Shown piece after piece: positions 45,881-58,139 of a stretch of DNA of 64,000 nucleotides. The position numbers and the translations under genes are program-made. Source of the DNA: Viola odorata (Eukaryota > Streptophyta > Magnoliopsida > Malpighiales > Violaceae); contig OY829542.1 in NCBI GenBank assembly GCA_963691705.1, positions 46,311,105 through 46,375,104 of the forward strand, given 5' to 3'. The notes below the pieces were generated by a model that was given only the letters and a program-made list of their open reading frames with translations, was not told the DNA's origin and did no database searches. Every line of letters begins with the position of its first letter. The stretch's first letter is position 1.

Positions 45881-45888
45881 TATAAATA
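45881..45888 (+). promoter_or_regulatory. TATA box of the Ogre-type LTR
   Basis: TATAAATA followed by GCAAGC, in the same context as 3850. Confidence 0.65.
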
Positions 45889-46489
45889 GCAAGCAAGCTC
45901 GACCATTTCTCCTCACCAATTCACGAACTAAATCAAGCAACACTCTCTCTAAATTTATTCTCTCACTACAACTACTTGCTCAACAAAGGTTGAAGCTTAT
46001 TTTCAACTTATTTAAATTTCATTTTAAGCGTTTTTAATCAATTAATCGTTCGTGTTTTGAAGAAATCCATTGATGTTTTGCTTTTAATTAATTACTGCTA
46101 CTGTTTCAAGTTAATTTCGCTGGTTTAATTCATTTAATTGCTTGCTACTTTGGTTTAATTTTGAAGCTTGTTTTTAATTCATTTTGCTTGCTTTTACTTG
46201 ATAAACTGCTTGATGTTTTTTTAAATTAATTGAACTGTTATTCGGCCAGTTTGATTTGTTGTTTCATTGGGTCTGTTGTGGTCGGGTTGCTTGTCTGTTT
46301 CGTCCATTGGTTGTGTCCTTGGTCGCCGACAATGGCGCTAGGCGACTTGATAGTGTATATTTTATGCATATTTTTCTCTCCATTATTGTCCCTATTCCTA
46401 GCATGATACTGCTGATTTGCCCTTGTTTCCATCTTTATTGCAGATCTAGGCCAAAAAGAGGAATATACGAAAAACACGTACTTTCTGGG

Positions 46490-47960
46490 TGATTTATGTA
46501 GATCTCAAGCTTCAAGACTTGCATCGAGGCCAAGACACCAAGTTTTCCATCGAGGCCTTGTCGCGGTTTCCATCATCGAGCCCTAGATGCGTCAAAAGTG
46601 TTATTTCCATGTGTCCTTGCTGGCAAGCTCCCACGTGTCCCCTCTGATGTATTCCAGAAAGTTCCGCGCAAATTCCCAAGAATATTCTCTTTAGTCGTCT
46701 TGCCCTCGAGGCCATAGATATCGTCTTGCCCTCGACGTCAAGCGCTTCTAGAATATTCCTATAATATTCCCTTTTCGGGCCAAAGAGATTTATTCCATAT
46801 TTTTGAACTCCTTAGCTGGATTTTGTCATTTTGTAGTCCCTTAGTTGGATTTTGTCCTCTTATGGGTAAGAGGGTATTTAAACCTTTAGTTTTTAGGGTT
46901 AGAGAGACAACACCTACCACTCATTCATAGTAGATCCTTTTGTGTGCTTCTCTTTCTCCCCTCCTCCTTTAGGGGGAGGTGGATCAAACCATTTTCCAAC
47001 AGCCATATACATAAACCGGAGCTTTGCTCCGGTCGGTAAGATTTAATAGTTTTTCTTCTTCTTTTATGCAATCTATCTTTTGTTATTTTGTTTATTTATT
47101 TTATGGCATGAGTAGTTGATTTCTCCATTCTTGGCAAAGGTTATTTGAAGGTTGCAATGGGTAGTTAAGAGGTCTAAATGTGTTTAATATATTCTTAATG
47201 TTATATTTGGTTGTTTGCCGATTTCATTCGTCTAGGACTATTGGAAGCTTAATTACCTACTGGTTTTCCTTTTCGATTCAATTCTTTTGGGGTTTATTGG
47301 AAGCTTAATTACCTACTAGTCTAGAGGCATCTTGCCCTCGACATGTCTTTCCTGGTCTTCATAGGTTCTTCGAATTTAGCTTCCCTACTTCGAGCTTGTG
47401 AGAATGCCGAAGTGTCAAGGCTACCTTTTTAGTAGTGACAGCGAGAGGTAGCTGGGAGGATGGCAAGGTGTCTAGGGTACCTCATATGTGGAAACGGGGG
47501 GTACCTTCTCTTACGAGGAAAAGTAGGGGGCCTACGTGGAAACATGGCCCCTATAGCATGTCTATGGCATGAGAATAGAATATTTTTGCACCAATGACTG
47601 ACTGGGCCTCAATGCAACCTGAGAAGTACTTTTGCTAGGAATTTTTCTTATCTGTTTTCATGTCTTTATTTGTTATCCTATTTATTTGTCTTGCCCTTGA
47701 CTACTTTTAGTGTTTTTTACTTATCGTGCCATTGGTTACTGTTTTTATTAGTTAACTTGTTAGCTCTTATCTCTCTTGCCCCCCCCTCCCCCCCCCCCCC
47801 CCCCCCCCCCCCGCTTTTGTTGTCGTCTCGGTTTGCTTGTCTTCGTCATACACAAAAGTTAGCATCTTGCCCTAGTCTCCGTGGATCAAACCTCTTACCA
47901 CTGTCTTCAATCTTTTTTGTAGCAAGTGATAAGTTTTAATTATTTAATCGTGCCCTCGAC
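46490..47960. other. Probable inserted element within the LTR
   Basis: This piece has no counterpart in the two related LTRs. It repeats the words TCTTGCCCTCGA and ATCGAGGCC, contains a hairpin CCGGAGCTTTGCTCCGG near 47018, a twice-repeated TATTGGAAGCTTAATTACCT (47232 and 47290), and a run of about 34 C (47779-47812, with one T). Its class was not determined and I found no clear target duplication. Confidence 0.45.
47779..47812. repeat. Poly-C tract
   Basis: About 34 bases of C with one T. Its exact length is likely uncertain from sequencing. Confidence 0.8.
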
Positions 47961-48810
47961 AAGCATACATCACGACCCAAGGAAGGATATGACCTGTTTG
48001 AGAGAGAATGAAAAGGTTGGGCTCGTTTTAAAATGGTCTTGTGTTTGGGTGATGGGCCGTGTCCCTTGCCTTGGCCCAAGTGGAGAAGGAAATAAGAGGA
48101 AAGGCCAGCCCATCGCATCATGGGCCTACGTAGTGGACCCAACTTTTGGGGCAAATTTCTCGATCCAGTTGGCCGAACCTCTTTTTCAACCCATCGCATT
48201 ATTTTTCGTGCTAATTAATCATATGCTCGTACTGCTTAATTAATTATTTTTGCATAAATTCAAATGTTTAAATAATTATTTTGCTTACATTTAATTGTTA
48301 AAATTAATTATTTTGTTTGCATACATTAAATGTTAAATATTTATTTGTTTATGGCTTGTTATCACCCATACTAATAATCTCGGCTTTGTAGGATAAATCG
48401 ATCGACAACCCTATACAAGTACACTTTTCTCACCCTTTCTCGTATACATGATTATTTAGAAATATTAGAATTTAATTTGCTCAATTTGCATGATCACTAA
48501 ATTAGGACTTTTTGTATTTTTAAAGCATGATTTAAACACCTCTTTTATCCGGTAACCGTTTTTGGATGAGACTCGGGTGCCTAACACCTTCCCGAGTCCA
48601 TAACACGACCCCGAACCATTGTTCTCGAGTTTAGACCCTTTTTTTGCGCTTTAGCTTTTTTTATTTTTATGCCATGACATTAGGTTCCCTAAACCTAGAA
48701 ATAAAAATAGGGTGGCAACTTCATTGCATTATGTGAGATGAGTCCAATTTTGTCTCACATCTCGTCCCAAATCGCGTCGCGTAAAAATTTCAAAAGGGGG
48801 TGCGACAGTT

Positions 48811-48828
48811 TGGGGACTTGCATGGTAG
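48811..48828 (+). other. Primer binding site (candidate)
   Basis: TGGGGACTTGCATGGTAG lies three bases after the LTR end GCGACA. Ogre elements have TGGCGACTC-like sites here, complementary to the 3' end of a tRNA-Arg; this copy has drifted. Confidence 0.55.
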
Positions 48829-49410
48829 GAGCCGAAATTTTTTTTTGGGTGTTTGTTTTATTTACTCAATTTGATAAATTATTGTATTTCCATACGTTTT
48901 TATGTATGATTGTTGTTGTTTGCTTACTCGCTTTGATAAACTGTCATACACATCACATGCATAATGCCCTACCACCAGGCCTTTTTCAAATAAGATTAGG
49001 AGGTTAGTAGTGAGGCCCTGGGACACGAGTCCTTGGTAGTTTTCACGAACCCCAAACTCAGACTCGAACCCCTAAATGGGTGAGCGCCTAGAACTTTTGA
49101 TGGTTCGAGAGGCAATCACGTATCCATATACTAAGGGACCACTTTTATGGTATCGTCCGGGAGCCTTTAAGCCAGTTAGAAATATTTGGTGTCACCCCAG
49201 CTTGTGCATCATAATAAAATGCGTATATTGACATTTTTGCTTCACTATTTTCGCAATTTTCCATGTTTGCGATTTTTATACTTTGTCTTTATTATTGCTT
49301 TTTTTACTCCTTTTGTTCTCTTATACAAATGCGGGCATGCACATATTACGTCCTTTTACTAACATATAAAAATACTTGTCCTATCCACAGGACTTGTCCC
49401 GCTTATTCAA

Positions 49411-51272
49411 ATGGCCACGCCCATGTTACTCATGCTTGATACTTTTAGGGGGAAAGTTTACGAAGACCAGTCAATACGGGGGGATATGTTAAAGCCCAGT
49501 TTTGTTCTTGACATCACCACCAAGATTAAAGTAGAGGTGACAGAGTTTGATACGATTGAAATCTGGGGGTTAAGAGCTGAGCTAACTGTTGACGAGGAAG
49601 TACGATTTGAGGCCCTTTATGGGAAACTGCTGACATTGGTGGATGTAAGAATCGATTGGGGTTGCATCCAGGTAGCCATAAAATTCTAGGACTCATACTA
49701 TCGATGTTTTTCCTTCGACAGATGGATAGATCTGATGCCTACGCTAGAAGAATACTTCGCCTTGTTGTGTTTCACCCATCCCATATCTGCCATATATCAG
49801 AATGTTCACTTCGAGTCTGCCAACGTCAAGTCAAGAATTGATAAGTGGTTAGAGATTCCTACTCGTGTAAGAGGAGGAAAACACGTATGGCGTTGGTCCG
49901 ATATCGAGAAACAATTCCAGTTGTCTCAGGGGGAAAGACGCCTCAGGATTCTAGCTTTTTATATAGTGGGGCTTGTCTTATTCCCCAAAATGAAAAATGT
50001 TAATGACTTCAAGGCGGCCAACGTATTTTACGAAATGGAGACAAATGACATCAACCCCATAACAGCCATTCTGGCGGAAACCTTTCACTCCTTGGATTTT
50101 TGAAGGAGGAGAGGAAGAGGAAAGCTCACATGTTACACCCAATTACTAATAGTGTGGCTGATCAGCCATTTCAAACAATCGTCGGATCAGTCTCTGTTCT
50201 TTCCGAACTACCCGGTCTCAATCCCTTTAATAAAATTTATCAAGGCAATAGGTCAAGGGGTGGCTGGGGACAAATAGAAGCTAGAAGACAAGGACACTTG
50301 GACTGACAGGTTCTTGAACCTCTCTGAAGAGGACATCGATCGACATGCTAAGTGGCTGTAAGTGGTTAATCCCATTGTGAGTTGTGGGTATCTATCATGG
50401 GTTCCCCTGATTTGAGCAAGAGGATGTGTCCTTATTGTCCCGCGTTGGTGCTAGGTCAATTCTGTATCATGCAAATCATTCCTGCAATATTCGGCATGAC
50501 AGACTCAAGTCTACCACACACAACGGAAGACCCGACTCCTCGGCACTATGCGCACGATTGGATTAATCCGTTCTGCCTTGAAGGGCATGTAGTCCCCACC
50601 CCGCCAATGACAGCGTACTTACAACGGAGGAGGAATAGGGCCAACGAGAATCAAAGGCCAATGGAGGAAGAAGGTGAATCCCGTGTAGAGGAAGGGGTTA
50701 ATATGGTGGCCCGCGCCCAATTGATGAGGCAGTTACAAACAGTAGTAAGACAGCGGGATCAAATTGAATCGAAGAAGGAAGAGTTAAAGGTGGAAAAGAT
50801 GGAGTTGGAATTCAGGGACTACGAAGCAGAGCGACGCAATCAGGATTATGTGAGGATGAGCTTAAGGAATCAGAAGTTGGCAGATAGCGACTTCGAAAAG
50901 AGGATGACAGAAGAGATCACTAAGAAAGATGCATTGAGCGTCACGATCAAGGAAAGGGACGTGACAATCAAGATGTTGACTGTTCGCGCCAGCAAAGCAA
51001 CCAAGAGGGACCAGAAAAGGCAAGCTCAGATAGCATCCTTGGAAGCCGAGTTGGAGAAGCAGAAAGCAGAGATCACATTGTTGGAACAGGCTGAGCTAAA
51101 ACTCTTCCAACAATCGGAGAGCGAGAGGATAAGATTTGGACATGAAATCCAAATATTGCAGGAACAGTTAGAAAGTGAACGAACTATCTCCAATTCTTGG
51201 GTCGAATCATTCAGAGAGCTGAAATTGTGCATCCCTGAAGACCAGTTGCCCGCCAACATACCTTTCTGTTGA
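49411..51272 (+). pseudogene. Ogre ORF1 protein, broken
   Basis: The plant-specific ORF1 found before gag in Ogre elements, of unknown function. Readable parts in order: MATPMLLMLDTF, GLRAELTVDEEVRFEALYG, DSYYRCFSFDRWIDLMPTLE, IEKQFQL, RILAFYIVGLVLFPKMKN, NPITAILAETFHSL, AKWL, SWVPL, CPALVLGQFCIMQIIP, and a long coiled coil (50700-51250; RQRDQIESKKEELKVEK and following heptads). One codon before DSYYRC is TAG (49687-49689) where the family has tryptophan, a single-base change. Another TGA ends the frame at 50101, and a frameshift plus stops lie in 50100-50440. The C-terminal 890 bases are open. Confidence 0.8.
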
Positions 51273-51757
51273 AGCACCTATTGTTTGGTCCTTTTGTAAA
51301 GCTAATGACGTCTTGAAACACTTAAAGGATAACTGTAACCGAATCGGACCGATGTTTATATAATGCTTTAAATCCAAATTGTGCTTATGTTTGCTTACAT
51401 GGATGATGTCATAAATAAATGCTTATCTCTCTGCGGTCCGAAGGAACCTTTAAGCTACCACTTATGATCGAATAACCTTCACTTTGGTTCTTTCTTTGAT
51501 ACTCTGGGAAATGGATAAAAGCTTCTCTTTCGCACCTTGGGAATGGATGAAAGTTCCCTTCGCATCCTCGTCAAGCTCACCCGTCTGATCGTTCGGAAGC
51601 GCCATCATCGCTTCACCCCAAAAGTATCAAGCAAAAGCGTGGCCGAAGTAGTGAATAAGCAGTGTGGAGGCCTCAGGATAGCATTTCGCGTAACATATTA
51701 ATTGTTGCTTAAACTTATAATTATTTCATTTGTTTATTTTTCAGATAAAATAAAATA

Positions 51758-53880
51758 TAGCTCCTAAAAGGCAAACTATTCCTCGCAAGATCTACGCGAC
51801 TAGACTAAAAACACAAAAGATGACAAAGCACGATAAAATGGAGAAGGCCTGGAAAACAAAGGTAGCATAATTGGAAGAACAAGTTCGGGTTGCTATGGCA
51901 AGGGTTAAACAAGCTGTAAAAGAACAAGAAGAGGCAACGATTGATTTTTCGCCCGATTTTTACCCCTTTTCTGCTCAAACAGGGGAGCCATCCTCTTCAT
52001 CTGTTTTTGTTGGTTCTTCCATGCCACCATCATTTTTCGGTGAAGGAGTCCATTGGAAATGGCAGCCCCCTTTCCTTAATACCAACCCCCTCCAGCACAA
52101 CACGACGACTATCCCAACTCCTGCAGTTGGCACCACCAGACAAAGTGATACGTCTCTTGGTCCTACACTGACTGGGCCCACTTTTGATCTAGGTAGGAAA
52201 GAGAGCGTCGTTGAACCTCAGTACTTCCTCCCACCTTAGGGCCATTCCGTCATCCGCCCAGAATCCCAGTACATTCTTCCACCTCAGGGCCAGTCCATCC
52301 AAGTCACGATTCCTTTATCCGCAGGAACTCAACCTCCTGATGGCATTCTGACACAGCCACTAGTCTCTATTGGGTATCCCACCAGCTGCTAGTTCTGGCA
52401 CCGTTAAACAGAAGGGCTGAGTTTTGACAGGTTGAGCCTGTTAGAAGAGAGACTGCGGGTTGTTGAAGGGACTGATCCCTTCGACCCTACGGGACTTGCA
52501 GACATGTGCATGGTACCAGGGATAACCATGCCCCCGAAATTCAAAATTCTTGAATTTGAGAAGTATACTGGGATTGAGTGTCCCAAAACTCACCTCAAAA
52601 TTTACTGTAACAAAATGGCTGAGGTGATACAGAATAAGCCCTTGTTAATCCATCTATTCAGGGAAAGTCTGACCAAGCATGCTCTGACCTGGTATATGAG
52701 TCTTGACAAAATGAGGATCAAGACTTGGAGAGACTTGTCTGATGCCTTCTTCAAGCAATACAAGTTTAACATGGAGGTAGCTCCAGACCGCTCTGACTTG
52801 CAGAACCTCTAAAAGAAGGCCAACGAGTCGGTGAAGGTGTACGCTCGAAGGTGGAGAGAACTCGCTGCTAGAATTTCTCCCCCTCTAAGCGACAAGGAAC
52901 TTATATCCATTTTCGTGAACACCTTCAAGGTTCCTTACTACACCTACCTCATCTCCAACTCATCAAACAACTTTTCCGACATAGTCCAGGTAGCAGAGAG
53001 AGTTGAGCAAGAAATCAAGTTTGGAAAGATTGTTGTTGCACCGGAGGTAACACCGAAAACAGCGCCTCCTGCGAAGAAAGAAGTTGGCTTCATATCTCAC
53101 CAGCCAAGTTACAGGCCACCCTATTTTCCCCCACTGTTTCCATATCAACCTACTTTTTTTCCTCCACCACCAATGCCCGTTGCTAACGTGGCGCCTTAGT
53201 TTCCACTATTTCCATCGCCTCTACCACAAATGTCGCATCCCACACCACCAAGACCAAATAATCCACCAAAGAATCCAGGTCCACAAAACAATCACTGGAA
53301 CCGGGAACCAGTGCCACCACTCCCCCTTCCCGCAGGGGAAATTTACAAGCATCTCATCGCAGCTAGGCAGATTGTGCCAATCCCAACCTAACCTCAACAA
53401 CCTCCATACCCGAAATGGTACGACCCTAACGCAAGATGCAAATACCATGCGGGAGCTCAAGGCCATACATTGGAGAATTGTTTTGCCTTCAAAATGAAGG
53501 TAAATCACTTAATCAAGAGCGAGTGGGTCTCTTTTGAAGGACTGGCCAAAGGGCCCAACACAACCACTAACCCTCTTCCAAACCATACTCCTGGTAGTGG
53601 AGGAGCAAACTTCATCTCAATCGAGGGGGTTACTTATGTTTTCCCTTCAGTGTTGGGTTGTCCAAAGAGAAGTTTTTCTTTGCGTTGGAAAAATGCGGGT
53701 ATCTACGACATTTGGAGGATAGTTTGAGCAGTTGTTTGTTTTACCCTAGGGCGATAGGACATGGGATCCAGGATTGTAGGCCATTCTGGTAGAAGTTGAG
53801 ACAGTTGACAGACTTTGGGGTTATCCAGGTCGAAAAGAGGACCCGGGGGATAGAGAAAGTCGATGTTATCGAGGAAAGTT
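51758..53880 (+). pseudogene. Ogre gag polyprotein, broken
   Basis: The apparent start has decayed to ATA (51758-51760, followed by APKRQTIPRK); stops follow at 51868 and 52239. The capsid-like core is clear at 52540-53030: FEKYTGIECPKTHLKIYCNK, FRESLTKHALTWYMSLD, WRDLSDAFFKQYKFN, a TAA at 52810, ESVKVYARRWRELAARI and VAERVEQEIKFGK. A Pro-rich linker (53090-53330) precedes a zinc-knuckle-like C-x3-H-x4-GH-x4-C (CKYHAGAQGHTLENC near 53440). A second, C-x-x-L-x-H...GHGIQDC, lies near 53695-53780 in a shifted frame. It packages element RNA in intact relatives; this copy cannot be translated through. Confidence 0.85.
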
Positions 53881-53951
53881 CTCCCACCCCGTATTCATTT
53901 GAGTATGTGGCCTAGGCAGGGGCCCCGGTTACAACACCGCCCAAGTTAATC

Positions 53952-55714
53952 ATGAAGTTCACCCAGAACTTTCTTAGTAAGGATCTGCACGCGATCCCCT
54001 TTAACTACGGGTACGAGGTTATCACTACTCCTTCTGTTGTTACACTGGCGAGTCCACTAATGGGCGAAGCATCTAATGTTAGGGGCATGACCCGTAGCAA
54101 TAAGTGCTACATCTCGGATGAAGTTGAGAAGCAGAGGTTGGCCAAGGGAAAGAGTTTGTTGATTCCGGAAGAGTTGGTTGAAAAAGTGCTAGAGGTGAAC
54201 AAACATGCAGCAGGGGATGATGCGATAGAGTTCCTGAAGATTATGAAGCAATGTGAATTCAGCATCATTAAGCAGCTAAAGAAGACCCCAGCTCGCATCT
54301 CCATCATAGAGTTAATCCTCACCTCCGAGCCTCATCGTCGAACTCTCCTGAAGGTATTGAATCAAGCCTTCGTGAACAAGGACATCACTGTAGAAGGGGT
54401 GGAGAACCTTATTGGAAGGATTCAAGCTCTGAGCAGTATTACCTTTTCTGAAGAAGAAGTTGACCCAGCCGGGATAAGTCATAACAAGGCTTTGTACATC
54501 ACTGTGGAATGTAAAGGCCATGTCATAGCAAATGCCCTGATTGATAATAGGTCCGCGCTAAACATCATGCCTAAACATGCCCTCGATCAGTTGCCAGTTG
54601 ATATGGCTTATTTAAGACCCAGCGGGATGATAACCAGAGCTTTCGATGGAACTGTCAGGGAAATCATTGGGATTTTTGATTTGGATGTGGTCATTGGGCC
54701 CCACACTTTTACATTGACCTTTCAGATAATGGAAATCTGCCCTGCTTACAACATGTTGCTAGAGCGACCATGGATCCACTCAGCGGGAGTCGTTCCTTCC
54801 TCTCTCCACTAGTGCATCAAGTATGTAAAGGACGGAGTTCTCATCACAATAAAGGCAGAAGAAGCTTTGATTCTGGCAAAGCATCCGTCCATACCCTACA
54901 TCGAGACTACCGAAACCTTGGAGAGTTCATTCCAAGCTTTCGAGATCGTAAATGCAGACTGGATAAAGGAGGGATCCCTCGTTCCTGAGCCCGAGGTTGT
55001 TGAAGTTGCTGTAATGACTACCAAGATGATGCCGAAAGGTGATTTTCGGCTAGGGAAAGAACTCAGAGCCAAGCTGCGAGGGATGAAAGAATTGGGATCC
55101 GTTAAAAGCTTTGAAGACCGCTTTGGTTTTGAGTACCAGTCAAGCAAGGCTGATTTTGATAGGATCGCCAAGGAGAAGAAAGAGAAGCAACTAGCCAAGT
55201 TGTTTGGACGTCCGATATTGAGTGATCGAATGCACATCCCTCACATCAGGACCACATTTCCTTTTGTGGCAGAAACCATCAACCAGAGTCCTACCTTGGT
55301 CGATGTGTTTTCAGACTTCCATATCTACGCCTTTGAAGAAATTGGGGGTCATCTCAGAGCTCGTTCAATTTCGTGAAGAAGTCAGAGAGACCGGTGTGCA
55401 ACTGGATAGCCATATTGATTCCTGATGTTTATCTGATGAATGTTAAATCGGATTGTCTTAAGAAACCCTACTTCTTTTCGAGTGAGGAAATTACCGCCGC
55501 AACAGAAGACGAGGTTGATATTCCACACGGGTTAGCTCGTTTAGTGGAAAATTCAGAGACAGAGATAGTCCCCCATCAGGAAGAGTTTGAAAAGATCAAC
55601 TTGGGGGCAAGCGGCGAAAATCGGAAGATAGTCAAGGTCGGGACAACCTTAAACTCTATTCGGAGAGAGAGGTTAATCACCCTCCTCGCAGAGTATGCAG
55701 ATGTGTTCACATAG
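53952..55714 (+). pseudogene. Ogre protease region up to the start of reverse transcriptase, broken
   Basis: The 53952-54812 frame carries MKFTQNFLSKDLHAIPFNYG, EKQRLAKGKSLL, then the retropepsin-like protease: ANALIDNRSALNIMPKHALD near 54530-54590 and LERPWIHSAGVVPSSLH near 54760. The active-site triplet usually read as D-N/S/T-G is D-N-R here, which should abolish activity. TAG at 54810 and a further change at 55374 break the frame. 54813-55430 shows DGVLITIKAEEALI and RLGKELRAKLRGMKELG, the linker toward pol. The last match, SIRRERLITLLAEYADVF at 55655-55710, is where reverse transcriptase begins in relatives; the rest is missing. Ogre elements are known to have an intron between protease and reverse transcriptase, which cannot be assessed here. 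Confidence 0.82.
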
Positions 55715-56215
55715 TATGGTTGTGGTTGCTTTGCTGTTGTTAAATTGTTAGTCTCAACTGTTGTTGAAGGGTATGTTAAAGTTTCTGTCAAAACTGAAAC
55801 AATTTACAGGAATTTGGTTAGAAGTTAGAACAACTATCAAAATAATTGTTAAATTGCTCTTAAAATGTCAAAAAGCTAAAATGGTATCAATAGGTTATTT
55901 TTTTAGTTTTGCAAGAAATATTATTTTAATGTTTGCGTCAATATTCAACACATACATCTCTTTAATTACCTTTTAAAAAATGTAGGATAAAGAAATATTT
56001 TTATCATGAATAAATAGTAGTTTTTCTAATTGTTTAAAAAAAATTATAAAAAATTATATAAAAAAACCAGAAATCGAACCGAACCGGACCAAACTATCTA
56101 GTTCGGTTCTAAGCATACTAGAACCAAAAATTTCAGTTTAGGTTCGATTCTAGCATATCAGAACCGAAAATTTTCGGTTCGACTGAACCGGCCCGTTTTC
56201 ACCCCTCATTGCATG

Positions 56216-58139
56216 CCCATTATCATTAATTAATGGAAGAAGTTTAGTGCAGAACAAACAAAAATGAAAGGCCAGGAAGGAAATCCACCTTTTTGTCACA
56301 TAATATTTTTTAAAATAATAGTATATATATATATATATTAACACCTGAAAATTAATTAAGGATTATGCTTTTGGGAAAACAAACAGAAAAGATGATAAAA
56401 TTTTATAGTTTTTAGGTCTGAATATACTTCTTAACCACTAAATTATGACTAATTATGTTCGTAAAATTTAATTTTTATATATTTTACGGCTTATTCCCCT
56501 CAAGAAAGTTTTATATATATGAAAAAGACATTGAGATTGTATGTACCCGAGTGATTTGCTGAGATATTAATTTGAAATCAGAGGAGTAAGTACGTAGCAC
56601 ATAAAATTTGTCATAAAGCACTGCGCCAGCATCCACCTAGCTATACTATACATGTATTTATCAACAACAACAACTAAAACCCACCTATACATGCGTTTAA
56701 ATTAGTCCAAACTGGATAGCTAAAAAAAAATCTGAAACGAGTATATCACCATCACAAATTAATGAGAGAAATTAAAATTTTGTTCTTAATTAAACATATA
56801 AGACCTAATCATTGCATCATTTCGTGGTCGAGAAGGAGCTTTTACAAAAGAAAAAATATATATTTAGAAAAAGGTTAGAAAATCCGTAGTATATTATTCA
56901 ATGACTTTGTAGCTAAAGTTGAAAACACATATGTATTAAAGAAATAATTTTTTATCGGATTATCAGATTGTCTCGACAATTTTTATTTATTTTGACTATT
57001 TTTAATTATTGTATATGGTGTTTTCTTCGTTTTTTTAGACAGAAAATATTTCATTTTCAGTTTTTGAATAGAACTCAACCATTTAGGTCTATAGCTAGCA
57101 ATTCGTTTTTAGAGTGAATAAACCTTTCTTACGCTATATATTTGGAACACAATCATGCTCAATTTGAAGCACAAGTTGGAGAAAGTTATTCACTATAAAT
57201 TGTCTATTTTTCTTTCAACTAATGGCATTTTTTATTAGTTGATCTTATCTTTCAATTAACTTTAGTTGGAGTGCGAAAGAGTTGATATTTACAGCCATTT
57301 TCTCCTCACTCTCACACACTCTAAAGCATGATAATGACTAGCTAATATAGGTGTTTCTTTAGTTCTTAAAAATGATTAGTACGTTCGCTAGCACTACATA
57401 CAAGTTGTGACTAAAATTTGTAGTTTAAAAATTTATCGATAGGATCAAAGGAATGTATAAATGAATAGATTTGAATTCGAAATTTTACCCTCTTCATTTT
57501 GTACTATAGAACGTGTGTTTTTTCCGCATATACATATACAATTTTTTTATAAATAGAGTTACGGAGATAGAATTCGAACATTAAATCGACTCCTTACTAC
57601 TGAACGGTAGTTGATACGCATATAATTTATTTTGTCAACTCATCAACTCATTTTCCTTAACCTTCCATATCCATACAACTATAAATCTTTCCTTAAGTTG
57701 AAGGTGAGCCATCTAGCGAGGTCTATTTCATACCTTTAACCCAAAGTTAGAAAGGATTTGCACAAAAAAAAAAAAAAAAAGAGCCAAGCGGAGGAAAATT
57801 TCCGATGCAAATTCCCCTACTTTAATTTTCAATTTCCTTTTATTTTTCTTTTCAAAACTCAAAAGTCCACCTCAGTATTATACGTTGATTCGTTAATGAA
57901 CATTTGGTAGTTTATTTTAAACAAATTAAAGAAATCAAATGAGTTACCAATCCCTTAACTTATAAATTAAAGATAATTAATCCGAACCTAATTATTATAA
58001 TTAAAATCGAACATAATTAATCGAACCTAATTTCTATTGCGACTTGCGAGAGAAACATTAAAAAAAAAGCAGCAACAAAAATCATAATTATAACAAAACA
58101 CTACTAAAACCACTTTTAATAAATAAATAAATAAAAACA
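56216..58139. other. Intergenic, AT-rich
   Basis: No gene recognised. The last 100-200 bases likely include the 3' untranslated region of the purine permease gene. Confidence 0.5.

Larger units (their letters stand above)
45027..48807 (+). mobile_element. 5' LTR of the Ogre-type element, 5'-truncated and interrupted
   Basis: It shares with the LTR at 2917 the CCGTTGATCTAGTTGACC motif (45593), TATAAATA (45881), GGTCGCCGAC...GGCGC (46322), GGTAACCGTTTTTGGATGAG (48551) and the end GGGTGCGACA. The typical TGTTGATACCC start is missing. Relative to the other LTRs it has about 1.5 kb of extra sequence between 46490 and 47960. Confidence 0.8.
45027..55714 (+). mobile_element. Ogre-type Ty3/gypsy retrotransposon, truncated at both ends
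   Basis: In order: a 5' LTR lacking about its first 150 bp, a primer binding site, ORF1, gag, protease, and the first residues of reverse transcriptase. It stops at LLAEYADVF, the usual opening of the reverse transcriptase region, and hAT-like noncoding sequence follows. Reverse transcriptase, RNase H, integrase and 3' LTR are gone. No target duplication is seen at its borders. ORF1 before gag and long LTRs are defining traits of Ogre elements. Confidence 0.88.
41968..56207 (+). mobile_element. Large hAT transposon (14.2 kb) carrying a nested retroelement
   Basis: Left end TAGGGGTGCAAGAAAATCGG and right end CCGGCCCGTTTTCACCCCTC are imperfect inverted repeats of the hAT type, and both subterminal regions repeat AACCGAAAATTTTCGGTTC words. 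A perfect 8-bp direct repeat ATTGCATG flanks it (41960-41967 and 56208-56215). It encodes a broken BED-finger/hAT transposase (42636-44960). The region 45027-55714 is a truncated Ogre retroelement that interrupts its 3' part. Without that insert the element is about 3.55 kb, a normal hAT size. It is related by its ends to the 1.7-kb element at 37036. Confidence 0.9.

Noticed and set aside
45604..46037. Overlapping 93- and 133-codon frames in the LTR
   Set aside because: They span the LTR promoter and leader; not shared by related LTRs, so chance frames.
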